This document shows positions 9,994-18,879 of a stretch of DNA of 64,000 nucleotides, piece by piece. The DNA is taken from NCBI GenBank assembly GCA_022763185.1, contig JALEGL010000009.1:54432-118431 (forward strand), read 5' to 3'. This DNA comes from a bacterium (GTDB taxonomy: Bacteria; Bdellovibrionota_G; JALEGL01). Every line of letters starts with the position of its first letter. Position 1 is the first letter of the stretch. Under the pieces are notes generated by a model. That model searched no databases. It saw only the letters and a list, made by a program, of their open reading frames with translations, and was not told the DNA's origin. The translations under genes and the position numbers were made by a program.

Positions 9994-11430
9994 TTAAACC
10001 CTAATTTTTGCTTTCATATTCAAGCTGCTTTTGTACTTTTTACGCAAGGGTGCCACTTGCTTTTTAATGAACATGTCCACTTGTTGCACAGATAGTCCTA
10101 CCAAACGAATAGGGTCTGTTTTGACCAAAAGCTTGGGCGCCACTTTTTCAAAAGCTGGGTCATCTCTTAAACGTGCAAGCAAATCATTGCTCTCGCCTTT
10201 TTCACGCACGTTCTTCACTGCGTCTTTTGAGTGGACACGAATCACTTCATGCAGTTCCTGCCTGTCGCCGCCTTCTTTAACGGCCGCCATTAAAATTTCT
10301 TCGGTTTGTAAAAATGGTAACTCTTGATTGAGGTTGTTTTCAATCACACCTTTATTCACTTTCATGCCACCTGTAATATTGAGAACCAAATCCAGTACAG
10401 CATCACAAATTAAAAAGGCCTGTGGCAAGACCACTCTACGATTGGCGCTGTCGTCCAAAGTTCTTTCAAACCATTGTGTGGCCGCTGTATCATAACAGTT
10501 GCCCACTAAGTTGATCACATACCTGGCCAACGAACAAATTCTTTCACTGCGCATAGGGTTTTGTTTGTATGGCATGGCAGATGAGCCAATTTGCGAACTT
10601 TTTCTGGGTTCTTCAATCTCATGCATAGCTTGTAGTAAGCGCATATCATTGGCAAATTTGGCCGCAGACTCACAAATATTGGCTAACAAAGTTACGATTT
10701 GCGTATCGGCTTTTCTTGGGTAGGTTTGTCCGGTAACCCAATACGCTTGTTTAAAGCCCATTTTTTCCATCACATAATCATCCAAAGCCAATGCCTTGTC
10801 AGCATCTCCGTCAAACAGTTTTAAAAAACTGTCTTGCGTGCCGGTTGCTCCTTTAACGCCATGAAAGCGCATGTGTTCCAGTTCAAAAACAAGCCGTTCA
10901 AAGTCCAGAACAAAATTTTGGGCCCACAAACAGGCTCTTTTACCCACCGTAGTTGGCTGCGCCGGTTGAAAATGGGTAAAGGCTACCGTTGGCGTTTCTT
11001 TTTCTTTTTCTGCAAAGGTGGCCATCTTATCAATTACCGCCACCAATTTTTTTTCTAAGAGTTCCATGCCCTCTTTCATCATGATCAAGTCAGCATTGTC
11101 AGTAACGTATGCACTGGTTGATCCCAAATGAATAATCCCTGCAGCTTTGGGACACTGTTTACCATAAGCCTTAACATGGGCCATCACATCATGGCGCAAC
11201 TCGCCTTCAAATTTTTCTGCCACTTTCCAGTTGATTTTACTTTTGAATTTTTTTAACTCATCAATCTGTACTTTGGTGATGGGTAATCCCAGTTTCTTTT
11301 CACCCTGGGCCAATGCAATCCATAGCTCGCGCCATAGCTCCACCCTTCTTTGCCGCGAAAAAATAGTGGCCATCTCTTCACTGGCATAACGCTGTATAAT
11401 GACATCAATTTGATTGCTTTGTGTAGTCAT
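9994..11430 (-). CDS. purB: Adenylosuccinate lyase (animal ADSL-like type)
   Basis: Catalyses two fumarate eliminations in purine synthesis (SAICAR to AICAR, and adenylosuccinate to AMP). The fumarase/aspartase signature GSSAMPYKQNPMRSERICSLAR is intact, as are FTHFQPAQPTTVGKR and the TGTQDSFLKLF region. The overall sequence (for example WRELWIALAQGEKKLGLPIT, LRHDVMAHV, CPKAAGIIHLGSTS, QWFERTLDDSANRR) resembles metazoan ADSL more than the common bacterial PurB, as judged from memory of those sequences. At about 478 residues it also has the eukaryotic-type length. The start is taken as ATG 11430; an ATG four codons upstream is possible. Confidence 0.94.
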   Translation of the reverse strand: MTTQSNQIDVIIQRYASEEMATIFSRQRRVELWRELWIALAQGEKKLGLPITKVQIDELKKFKSKINWKVAEKFEGELRHDVMAHVKAYGKQCPKAAGIIHLGSTSAYVTDNADLIMMKEGMELLEKKLVAVIDKMATFAEKEKETPTVAFTHFQPAQPTTVGKRACLWAQNFVLDFERLVFELEHMRFHGVKGATGTQDSFLKLFDGDADKALALDDYVMEKMGFKQAYWVTGQTYPRKADTQIVTLLANICESAAKFANDMRLLQAMHEIEEPRKSSQIGSSAMPYKQNPMRSERICSLARYVINLVGNCYDTAATQWFERTLDDSANRRVVLPQAFLICDAVLDLVLNITGGMKVNKGVIENNLNQELPFLQTEEILMAAVKEGGDRQELHEVIRVHSKDAVKNVREKGESNDLLARLRDDPAFEKVAPKLLVKTDPIRLVGLSVQQVDMFIKKQVAPLRKKYKSSLNMKAKIRV

Positions 11431-11731
11431 GGCAAGGCACATACACTATTTTGCACAGAATTTGAAATCTAAGGTTTTGATCAAAAAAATAGTTTTCAAT
11501 GAAATTTCGTGCCTTTAAAGCGCGCAAATACAGTTTTAACATCACCAGAGCAACAAAAAATTTACGATTTCAAAAACAGTTTTCAGTTGTTTTTTCTAAT
11601 TTTAATCATACAAAGCTAGAACAATCCTTGATACGACGAAGCCCATCAAGGTCAAACTTTGCATCGATGCAATGAAATATTTTTTAGTCAACAGGGGGAG
11701 AAAGTTCCCCTGTTGAAGTTAAAGAGTTTAA
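11431..11731. other. Intergenic region upstream of purB with hairpins
   Basis: A 301-base gap, AT-rich, between purB and the small barrel gene, both on the minus strand. It should hold the purB promoter and the end of the barrel transcript. A seven-base inverted repeat, CCTTGAT/ATCAAGG, is centred near 11638. A stronger hairpin at 11689-11715 is listed separately. No open frame of credible length or RNA gene is seen. Confidence 0.5.
11689..11715 (-). terminator. Strong hairpin after the small barrel gene, without U-tract
   Basis: CAACAGGGG at 11689-11697 pairs perfectly with CCCCTGTTG at 11707-11715 across a nine-base loop. It lies 17 bases past the stop of the minus-strand barrel gene, the place expected for a terminator or a 3' protecting stem. 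On neither strand is it followed by a run of T, so classical intrinsic termination is doubtful. Confidence 0.5.
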
Positions 11732-12274
11732 TTAGAAATACCACTGCAGAGCGGCTTTGGCACCGTAGTGGCTTACAGTAATACTTTCTACACTTGAGTA
11801 TGCGTAAGTTATTTCAGGTGAAAGTGCAAAACGTTTGCTCAAACGAAACTCATACCCGGCACTTACAGAAGCATTAAAGCCAGCATCAGATGTAGAAGAG
11901 AATGAAAATGATCCTTCACTACCATCAACCTGTAAGGTTGCTATACCAATGGCTGGACGCACATAGAAATTATCTCTAAAGAAAAATTGAGCTGCAAAAC
12001 TCAATGAACCGTGGGTTACCGTCAAGCCATCTTCTTCGCCAATAGCATTATTGGTTTCAGCCATCAACAGGATGTCTTCGCTGATACCGCCCCCAATCCT
12101 TAAACCTCCCAAGTAAGCACCTTTACGGTAGTCACCGCCATCAACATTCAGCCCGCCACCGCCAAGAGAAAAACCAATAAAAAAGCCTTTACGATCCGTG
12201 TACTCTTGAGCATGGACTGAACCAAAGGCCAAACCAACAAAAAAACTTAAACTTAATAGTATTCTTTTCATCAT
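11732..12274 (-). CDS. Small outer-membrane beta-barrel protein
   Basis: An approximately 180-residue exported protein: signal peptide (MMKRILLSLSFFVGLAFGSVHAQ), then alternating-polarity strands rich in glycine and aromatic residues, ending with KAALQWYF. The C-terminal Phe is the classical signal for outer-membrane assembly. The size fits the OmpA/OmpX-like eight-stranded barrels, such as DXFGFG or porin-family OMPs. The start is placed at the ATGATG at 12274, immediately before the signal peptide; the open frame extends 12 codons further upstream. A strong hairpin follows the stop. Function not identifiable. Confidence 0.78.
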   Translation of the reverse strand: MMKRILLSLSFFVGLAFGSVHAQEYTDRKGFFIGFSLGGGGLNVDGGDYRKGAYLGGLRIGGGISEDILLMAETNNAIGEEDGLTVTHGSLSFAAQFFFRDNFYVRPAIGIATLQVDGSEGSFSFSSTSDAGFNASVSAGYEFRLSKRFALSPEITYAYSSVESITVSHYGAKAALQWYF

Positions 12275-12401
12275 GGAGCGGTCTATAGCACCAAGGCTCA
12301 CAAAAAACAATCTTATATCAGCGTAATTCGTTCAGCAAAAAAACAAAACCCAGGAGGAGAGAAACTCACTCCTTTTGCATTTTATTCATATTTAAAAAAA
12401 A

Positions 12402-13589
12402 CTACATGCCAAAGCCAAGTTGCACAACATAACGGGTGTTGCCTTCTTGACGGGTGTGAACCCCTATCTCTTCAGAATAAATGGCTGCACTGAGTTTGGC
12501 CACCCATAAATCTACTGTGGCCCCGGCACTGGCATAGCCTTGAGACAAACCGGCTCTAAGCGCTAAGATAGCTGGAAACTTGGTTTCCCAACCCACATGC
12601 AATTTAGAAATGAACGGCATATCGCGATTGATGTTTCTTATGTCCAAGGCAAATGCGTTCTCAAACTTTGCAAAACTGGGGTGAATGGCCATACCTACAC
12701 TAATGGACTCTTCATTGCCTGGGGCCTCTTCAAAACTAGGGCTCCCAATATCTTGCCAAGTTACACCCACCATAGGTTGCAACCTTTTACGCCACGAGGC
12801 TTCTTTCAAGGACCCAAAAGCCAAATTACTTTTTAAGCCGACATCTGCTCCTAAACCAAAGCGCTGCTTTTCCCAAATATTCTCTAATTGGCTTTCCAGC
12901 TTTAATTTACCGTTGGCATCATCCTGTGTGTCAGCATAGTCTATAATTTCATCCGCTTCATCCATGGCCAAACGCACCGTTGGTTTCAAAGTTACCCCAA
13001 CCTGCAAGGCATCATCAAAGAAAGACTTAGCCCCTGAAACATAGGCCACCAAGTCCGTGGTTGATCGAACATGAAACTCTGGAACGGCAGGCTCACGCAC
13101 AGTAAAATCAAAATTTTCCTCAGCCAACAAACCAATGGCAAAATTTTTGCGGGCATAACTGACAATTTCTGTGGTTAAACGCAAGTGTCTGAACTTACCG
13201 TTGTTTTTAGCAATAAAATCATCCAAAACTCGGAATCGATCACCGTTTTCATCAGATGCATCTTCCAAGTCCTCTACCAAATCTCTCACGTCATTGATAA
13301 GGCTAAAGGCATCCTGAGAAATCTCTCCAGTTAGATTTAAAATACGCAACTTGCCCTTTTTAAGGTCATTGAGTCCAGCAGGATTGTAAAACGGAGACGA
13401 CGCATGTGTACCCTTTAAGGCTACCCCCACGTTACCCATCCCTAAATTTCTTGCCTGACGATAGACACTGGGAGAGGGAGTATCAAAGCTTGGACTGGCC
13501 TGCGCTCTAGTAAAACCAAAACAAAACATAAACAGCGCTATGCCAACAAAACCCAAGGATAAACTGTTATTTTTTTTACTACTCATCAT
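12402..13589 (-). CDS. Outer-membrane barrel protein, PorV/FadL-like
   Basis: A 395-residue exported protein with signal peptide (to about TRAQAS), then RQARNLGMGNVGVALKG and a SPFYNPAGLNDL segment. The MG-x-A/V-G ... YNPAG pattern is typical of the FadL/OmpP1, TraF-like and PorV/UPF0164 barrels, where it forms the N-terminal strand and plug. Later strands have alternating hydrophobicity. The start is fixed at the ATG pair at 13589: an AGGAG sits seven bases upstream and overlaps the TAG stop of the preceding lipoprotein gene, so the two are translationally coupled. The transported substrate is unknown. Confidence 0.78.
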   Translation of the reverse strand: MMSSKKNNSLSLGFVGIALFMFCFGFTRAQASPSFDTPSPSVYRQARNLGMGNVGVALKGTHASSPFYNPAGLNDLKKGKLRILNLTGEISQDAFSLINDVRDLVEDLEDASDENGDRFRVLDDFIAKNNGKFRHLRLTTEIVSYARKNFAIGLLAEENFDFTVREPAVPEFHVRSTTDLVAYVSGAKSFFDDALQVGVTLKPTVRLAMDEADEIIDYADTQDDANGKLKLESQLENIWEKQRFGLGADVGLKSNLAFGSLKEASWRKRLQPMVGVTWQDIGSPSFEEAPGNEESISVGMAIHPSFAKFENAFALDIRNINRDMPFISKLHVGWETKFPAILALRAGLSQGYASAGATVDLWVAKLSAAIYSEEIGVHTRQEGNTRYVVQLGFGM

Positions 13590-13599
13590 TGCTCTACTC

Positions 13600-14391
13600 C
13601 TAAAGGGCTTCATCACAGGTGGCCAGTGTTGCACTATTAAATGTTGTATCAAAAAATGTTGGAATAGGATCAATTCCTAGATCCATAGCAATTTGATCTG
13701 CACGCAAAATCAAAGAAAAATCCTGACTCAAACCCAAATCTCCACCCACATCATTGACTTCAGTTAGATTTTCTCTAAAGCGGGTTTCTTGCTCTGGGCT
13801 TAAGGCCATAGCATCAAAGCCATCAGGGACTTCGTCCTTCATGTTAGGCACACAACCTGGTGTTGAATTCAGACAATGATTGCACTCATTGTTGGCTGTT
13901 TTTAAACCTACACGTGTCAACGCACCTCCCAACTCAAAAAGCCTTGAAGCATACAGACGAATAAAGACATTATCTCTATCAGCATCATTGAGAGCATTGG
14001 CATCTAAAACTTTAAAAATATCTGTGGCTTCTTCTAAATTATTTAGCCTTTCCAAATCAGGGGCAATTCTTAAAAAACTGCTTAAATCATTTTCACCGGG
14101 TTCTAAAGGATCTGCCAAGCATGCCAACAAACCTAGAATACCTTGATCACCCTCTGGGCAATTGTTGGCTCCTGACAATGCAGCATCTCCCAACAATGCA
14201 GATGCCAATAAAAAGCTGGCTTCTTCATCTTCACTGTCTTTAGCAACAACTTCCCGGGCTTTTTCTATGGCTTGCGTATACTGGCGGGCATCCAGTAAAA
14301 ACCTAACTTCCTCTTTCAGTTCTGCTTTTTCGCTGGCACAATTGAGCAAAAATAAAAGCAGACTGAAACATAAAAACTGTTTGTGTTTCAT
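13600..14391 (-). CDS. TPR-like lipoprotein of unknown function
   Basis: A 263-residue lipoprotein: signal peptide with lipobox LLNC (Cys18), then helical repeats of TPR character (LLDARQYTQAIEKAREVVAKDSEDEEASFLLASALLGDAAL). Two Cys-rich turns (NECNHCLN, CVPN) lie at about residues 165-180. The stop codon TAG forms part of the AGGAG ribosome site of the downstream barrel gene, so the pair is an obligate translational unit. This suggests that the lipoprotein acts with the PorV/FadL-like barrel, perhaps in its assembly or as a periplasmic partner. Specific role unknown. Confidence 0.72.
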   Translation of the reverse strand: MKHKQFLCFSLLLFLLNCASEKAELKEEVRFLLDARQYTQAIEKAREVVAKDSEDEEASFLLASALLGDAALSGANNCPEGDQGILGLLACLADPLEPGENDLSSFLRIAPDLERLNNLEEATDIFKVLDANALNDADRDNVFIRLYASRLFELGGALTRVGLKTANNECNHCLNSTPGCVPNMKDEVPDGFDAMALSPEQETRFRENLTEVNDVGGDLGLSQDFSLILRADQIAMDLGIDPIPTFFDTTFNSATLATCDEAL

Positions 14392-14575
14392 AGCTTGTGT
14401 TCCTTCTCTAAAAAAATTGGGCTTACCGATCTATTGTACGCAAACAAAAGAAAAATGGCAAAGGCATAAGTTAAATATTCTCGATTAAATACAAATAAAA
14501 CTCGTTAATAATTGGTTATGATTTAAAAAAGAAAATAAACACACGCCTTATCTTTTAATTGCATGAAAAATGCCG

Positions 14576-14591
14576 TATACTTTTTAAAGTG
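14576..14591 (+). promoter_or_regulatory. Candidate leaderless promoter -10 for moxR
   Basis: A near-consensus TATACT at 14576-14581 lies seven bases before the GTG start of the MoxR gene. No Shine-Dalgarno precedes that GTG, and the -35 region is weak. If used, transcription would begin at or next to the start codon. Confidence 0.4.
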
Positions 14592-15539
14592 TCTGAACAA
14601 AATATTATCCAATCTTTAAGAAAATCCATTCATCAACACATTGTAGGCAAAGACAGCGTCATTGATTTACTGCTGTGTGCTTTATTGGCCAGAGGACATG
14701 TTCTGATTGAAGATGTTCCTGGCGTGGGCAAAACCACCATTGCCTCTGCTTTAGCGCAATCCATTGAAGGCAGTTTTCAACGCATTCAATTTACCAGTGA
14801 CCTACTGCCTGCCGATATCATTGGGGTTCCTATTTTCAACTCTGACTTGCATCACTTTGAGTTTCACCCAGGACCTATTTTTTCCAATATTGTTCTGGCT
14901 GATGAAATCAACCGTACCACGCCCAAGACTCAATCAGCATTACTCGAAGCCATGCAAGAAGGTCAAGTCACCGTGGATAGAGAAACGCATACGCTCAATA
15001 AACCCTTTATGGTGATTGCCACCCAAAATCCCATGGAACAGTTTGGAACCTACCCTCTACCAGAATCACAACTGGATCGTTTCTTGTTTAAATTAAATAT
15101 TGGTTACCCTGAGGCCAAAGAAGAGCTTGGTATTGTTCAATCTTTAGGAAAGAGTTTTGAAAGAAAGAAAATAGCCCCAGTCTGTGCGACAGACCATATT
15201 GTTGATTTACAAAAGGCTGTCAGTCGAGTTCATATTGATCCATCTTTACAACAATACATTGTAGACATTGTCCGTAAAACCAGAGAATCAACCCTAGTAA
15301 GTCTTGGCGTAAGCCCAAGGGGAACAGTTGCTTTGTACAGAGCATCACAAGCTCTGGCCTTCATTCAAGGCAAAGACTTTGTCAGTCCTGATGATATCAA
15401 AATTTTAGCGCCCCATGTTTTGGCCCATAGGATCACTCTATCTGCGCATCAAACCAAAAACATTGAGCATGGTGATTACAATAAAATGCAAAAAGATGCG
15501 ATCATTGATATTTTAGATCAAGTGATGGTGCCCTTATAA
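14589..15539 (+). CDS. MoxR family AAA+ ATPase
   Basis: AAA+ ATPase thought to act as a chaperone for the VWA/DUF58 partner encoded downstream. It shows HIVGKD at the N terminus, Walker A EDVPGVGKTT, Walker B VLADEINRTTPKTQSALLEAMQE, sensor 1 IATQNP and an arginine-finger LPESQLDRF, then the MoxR lid with SLGVSPRG and YVSPDD-like FVSPDDI. About 316 residues from the GTG at 14589 is the normal size. A TTG ten codons upstream is possible but would overlap the -10-like TATACT. It is followed after 23 bases by the DUF58 gene. Confidence 0.93.
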   Translation: MSEQNIIQSLRKSIHQHIVGKDSVIDLLLCALLARGHVLIEDVPGVGKTTIASALAQSIEGSFQRIQFTSDLLPADIIGVPIFNSDLHHFEFHPGPIFSNIVLADEINRTTPKTQSALLEAMQEGQVTVDRETHTLNKPFMVIATQNPMEQFGTYPLPESQLDRFLFKLNIGYPEAKEELGIVQSLGKSFERKKIAPVCATDHIVDLQKAVSRVHIDPSLQQYIVDIVRKTRESTLVSLGVSPRGTVALYRASQALAFIQGKDFVSPDDIKILAPHVLAHRITLSAHQTKNIEHGDYNKMQKDAIIDILDQVMVPL

Positions 15540-15562
15540 ATTGTTTTAAAAATGCATGTTGA

Positions 15563-16687
15563 ATGTTTAAACGAAAGATAAAAGCCAAGTCTCAACCGAA
15601 GTATCCTAAGTTTAAAATAAAACTGACTTTCTTAGGCTATACTTTTATTGCAACCTGTGTGGGAGTAGGCATTGCCAGCATGAATACAGGCAATAATTTA
15701 CTGTATTTAACCTTTTCTATGATGCTCAGCTTTATTGTTCTTTCTGGTGTTTTATCCAACACCACACTTTACAATGTAAAATTGGTTTTTTTAAATCAGC
15801 CTAGATTTTTTGCCCAAGAAACTTCCAATGCCCCAGTGGCTTTAATCAACCAAAAATCACGTTTTTCTTCTTATGCCGTAAACTTGGCGCCTATTGCCAG
15901 TGCCCATAATTTAGACTTTGAAAATGTAGATCTCCATGATGCACAAAAATCTTTTGTTTTGAAAATTCTACCCAAAGCTCAAGTACAAAGTTACGCTAAT
16001 TTTGCTTTTAGCAAGAGAGGCTTTTGTCAATTTCCTGATTTTAATCTAGAAACGTATTTTCCTTTTGGCCTGCTAAAAAAATACATCCAAATAGAAACCG
16101 ATGCCTCGGTTTTGGTTTTTCCTAAAAAACTTGAAAGCCAACAACTGATTCACTTTAATCAAAACCTTATTGGCACCTTGGTTAGCCAAAGAAAAAATGT
16201 TTCTGGAAATCCATCAGGTTTAAGAGAGTATGTTCAAGGCGATCATTATAAAAATATTCATTGGAAGTCTTCAGCCAAAACCTTATCTTTGCGGGTTAAA
16301 GAGTTTGAAACTGAAGAAAGCAAAGATGTGGGCATCCATCTGATTTTGCAAAAAAATCAGGCCCACTCCAGTGACAAAAACCATCAACTGGTTGAGCATG
16401 CACTGTCTTATGTATGCAGTTTACTTTTAGAGCTTAAGAAAAATAATATTTCTTGCTTTGTAAAAATCAACAACCAAAATAAAATGCGCTCAAGCCATGG
16501 TATTGATGCCATTTTAAAATCTCTAGCGCTCTATGATCATGAACAAGACTCCGTAGAAAATTTTAACTTCAGTCAACTCAAAGCCAAACAAACCTCAATT
16601 GTTGTGAGTAACCTTAACAAACTGGTTTTTTCTAGTTTTGAAAACTTACACATCATTGCCGCCGATACCCTTGGAGCTTTATCATGA
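15563..16687 (+). CDS. DUF58 domain membrane protein
   Basis: Companion of MoxR ATPases. Two adjacent transmembrane helices near the N terminus (about residues 27-70, with MNTGNNLLYL between them) are followed by an extracytoplasmic or cytoplasmic beta-rich segment. The DUF58 core contains the diagnostic GLREYVQGDHYKNIHWKSSAK. The product is 374 residues. Its stop overlaps the next gene's start as ATGA (16684-16687), so DUF58 and transglutaminase are translationally coupled. The MoxR-DUF58-transglutaminase order is a widespread but incompletely understood envelope module. Confidence 0.9.
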   Translation: MFKRKIKAKSQPKYPKFKIKLTFLGYTFIATCVGVGIASMNTGNNLLYLTFSMMLSFIVLSGVLSNTTLYNVKLVFLNQPRFFAQETSNAPVALINQKSRFSSYAVNLAPIASAHNLDFENVDLHDAQKSFVLKILPKAQVQSYANFAFSKRGFCQFPDFNLETYFPFGLLKKYIQIETDASVLVFPKKLESQQLIHFNQNLIGTLVSQRKNVSGNPSGLREYVQGDHYKNIHWKSSAKTLSLRVKEFETEESKDVGIHLILQKNQAHSSDKNHQLVEHALSYVCSLLLELKKNNISCFVKINNQNKMRSSHGIDAILKSLALYDHEQDSVENFNFSQLKAKQTSIVVSNLNKLVFSSFENLHIIAADTLGALS

Positions 16688-18831
16688 GGTTTTCAAGTTA
16701 CTTACACCTGTTTTCTTGCGCCTTGGTGGCGATTGGTTTTTCTTCTATTGCTTTAAGCGGTGCTTATGTTATCTACGCCGGCATAGGTTTATTGGTGACT
16801 TTGATTTATATCAAGTCTCATCGCTTCATTGACACTCGGCTCAAAATCCCCACTCTGTTGGTCAACATCAGCATTATTTCTTTACTGTTATTCAGCTTGT
16901 ACGATATTTTCTTTATGTCATTTGATATTGTGGGGAACGCCATTCGCTTTGTCATTGTTTTACAAATCATTAAGCTTCTTTCCAGTAAGACCAGCAGAGA
17001 CTGGCTACAAATTTATGCTTTAAGTTTTTTACAACTGCTTTCTTCCACTGTTCTTTCAGAAAGCATCACCTTTGCCATTCCTTTTTTCATTTATTTGTTT
17101 TTTGCTACTTGGACTTTGACTTTGTTTAACCTTAAAACACAAATTGAAAACCTGAATCAAGAAGAAGATAAAGAAGACAGTAAAACTTTGCGACATTTGT
17201 TAAATTCTAAAGATGTCGTGCGCAAACGTTTTTTTGTTTCTACTGCCGCTTTGTGCTCAGGTATTTTAATCTTTACCTTTATTGTCTTCTTTTCTATTCC
17301 ACGGGTTTCTTTTAAAAACTTTTTGCGTCGCGCGGCCAAGCCGAAAGATATTGCCGGCTTTTCTAAGGAAGTTGATTTAGGAACCTTAGGCAATATTCAA
17401 GGCAGTTCAGAAATAGCCTTTAGGGTAGAAATACACAACAAGAAACTCACTAAAAAAGAACTGGCCTTGACCTACTGGCGAGCCAACAGTGCCGATCAAT
17501 TTGATGGCAAAACTTGGCGTTCTTCACGCAACAAGTTCAAAGTGGTGCGCATGAATTTGGACAATACTGAAGTTTTTTCCAATCGCCGGCCCCCCAGTAA
17601 AAATCCGGACTACATGAAATACACTGTGAGTCTGGAATCTCTAGACACCCCTTTATTGTTTTTAGCCGATCACTTTGTTGAAGCCTCTTGGGACCGATCT
17701 TTTCTTGAACGTTTTTTACGCAGAACCTTTATGATCCGTTATTACCCTGAATCGGATAGTTATGAAATGCATACCAGTGCTCGATATCAATCAGATCTTC
17801 AGTATACGGCTGTGTCTTCGGTCAACATGCCCAGCATCACGCGTTTACAAGATAATTTTAACCAAGACTATCCAGAAGACATTAAAAAACTTTACTTGCA
17901 GCTGCCTGAATTATCAGAAGAGTTGACCAATTATTTAGACAGCATTGCTTACCCCAACGTTTCTCCTTTTATCAAAGCTTTCATGGCTCAAGAGTACTTA
18001 AAAAAGGAGTATCGCTATACCCTTAATATTCAAGATGCTGGTACAAAAAATCCTCTGGATAATTTCTTTTTAAATACCAAAGCCGGTCACTGTGAATACT
18101 TTTCTACTGCCATGATTGTTATGCTTAGATACATTGGCATTCCTGCCCGACAAGTGATGGGCTTTAGAGGTGGAGAATACAACCCCTATGGTAACTATGT
18201 TTCTGTCCGTCAATCCGACGCACATTCCTGGGTAGAGGTTTATTTGCCTGATTTTGGTTGGTTACGTTTTGACCCCACGCCTGCAAACACATCGTTTAAG
18301 TTGCCAGACAACTTTATCAAACCTTTACTGCAATTTTCTGACTACTTAAAATTACGTTGGCATCGATATATTGTTGATTATAACCTTAAACAGCAACTCT
18401 CTGGACTCAAATCTTTATCAGAAAAATTTAGCCAGGCCTTTGCTATCTTCAAACAAAAGCAAAAACAAGATCAAACAATACAAAACAATACCAAAGACAA
18501 TTCAGGACAAGTCTTTAATCCAATAATATTTTTATTCATCTTTATAGCCTTATTAGCCCTGCTCTTGCTTGCTTTAATCATATCAAGACTGCGTCAACAG
18601 TCTTCTCCCTATACCTTGCTGTTAAAAAAGCTTAAAAAAATGGGTTTTAAAAAGTACCCCAGTGAAACGGTGGATGAGTTTAAGTTGCGGGTTTTAGAAA
18701 AACACCCAGAGCTGCAACAGCCTTTAACTCAAGTTAACGACTATTACATCAACCATCGCTTTGGTAAGAAAGATTTCTCATTGGCGAACTGGCATTTTCT
18801 GATTAAGAACATTAAAAAAGGCAAGCGTTAA
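16684..18831 (+). CDS. TgpA-like membrane transglutaminase (DUF3488/DUF4129)
   Basis: Inner-membrane protein of 715 residues. About six N-terminal helices (residues 5-130, then one near 190-210; DUF3488) precede a periplasmic transglutaminase-like domain with an intact Cys-His-Asp triad: Cys470 in AGHCEYF, His514 in DAHSWVE and Asp530 in FDPTP. A further helix (about 610-635) leads to a C-terminal DUF4129-like tail. The same layout is found in Pseudomonas TgpA, an essential periplasmic protein of unknown substrate. The start overlaps the DUF58 stop. No defect is visible. Confidence 0.92.
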   Translation: MRFSSYLHLFSCALVAIGFSSIALSGAYVIYAGIGLLVTLIYIKSHRFIDTRLKIPTLLVNISIISLLLFSLYDIFFMSFDIVGNAIRFVIVLQIIKLLSSKTSRDWLQIYALSFLQLLSSTVLSESITFAIPFFIYLFFATWTLTLFNLKTQIENLNQEEDKEDSKTLRHLLNSKDVVRKRFFVSTAALCSGILIFTFIVFFSIPRVSFKNFLRRAAKPKDIAGFSKEVDLGTLGNIQGSSEIAFRVEIHNKKLTKKELALTYWRANSADQFDGKTWRSSRNKFKVVRMNLDNTEVFSNRRPPSKNPDYMKYTVSLESLDTPLLFLADHFVEASWDRSFLERFLRRTFMIRYYPESDSYEMHTSARYQSDLQYTAVSSVNMPSITRLQDNFNQDYPEDIKKLYLQLPELSEELTNYLDSIAYPNVSPFIKAFMAQEYLKKEYRYTLNIQDAGTKNPLDNFFLNTKAGHCEYFSTAMIVMLRYIGIPARQVMGFRGGEYNPYGNYVSVRQSDAHSWVEVYLPDFGWLRFDPTPANTSFKLPDNFIKPLLQFSDYLKLRWHRYIVDYNLKQQLSGLKSLSEKFSQAFAIFKQKQKQDQTIQNNTKDNSGQVFNPIIFLFIFIALLALLLLALIISRLRQQSSPYTLLLKKLKKMGFKKYPSETVDEFKLRVLEKHPELQQPLTQVNDYYINHRFGKKDFSLANWHFLIKNIKKGKR

Positions 18832-18879
18832 TAGCGTAATGCAACCTCATTCAAAATCTAAAAAACAGATTAAGTCTTA

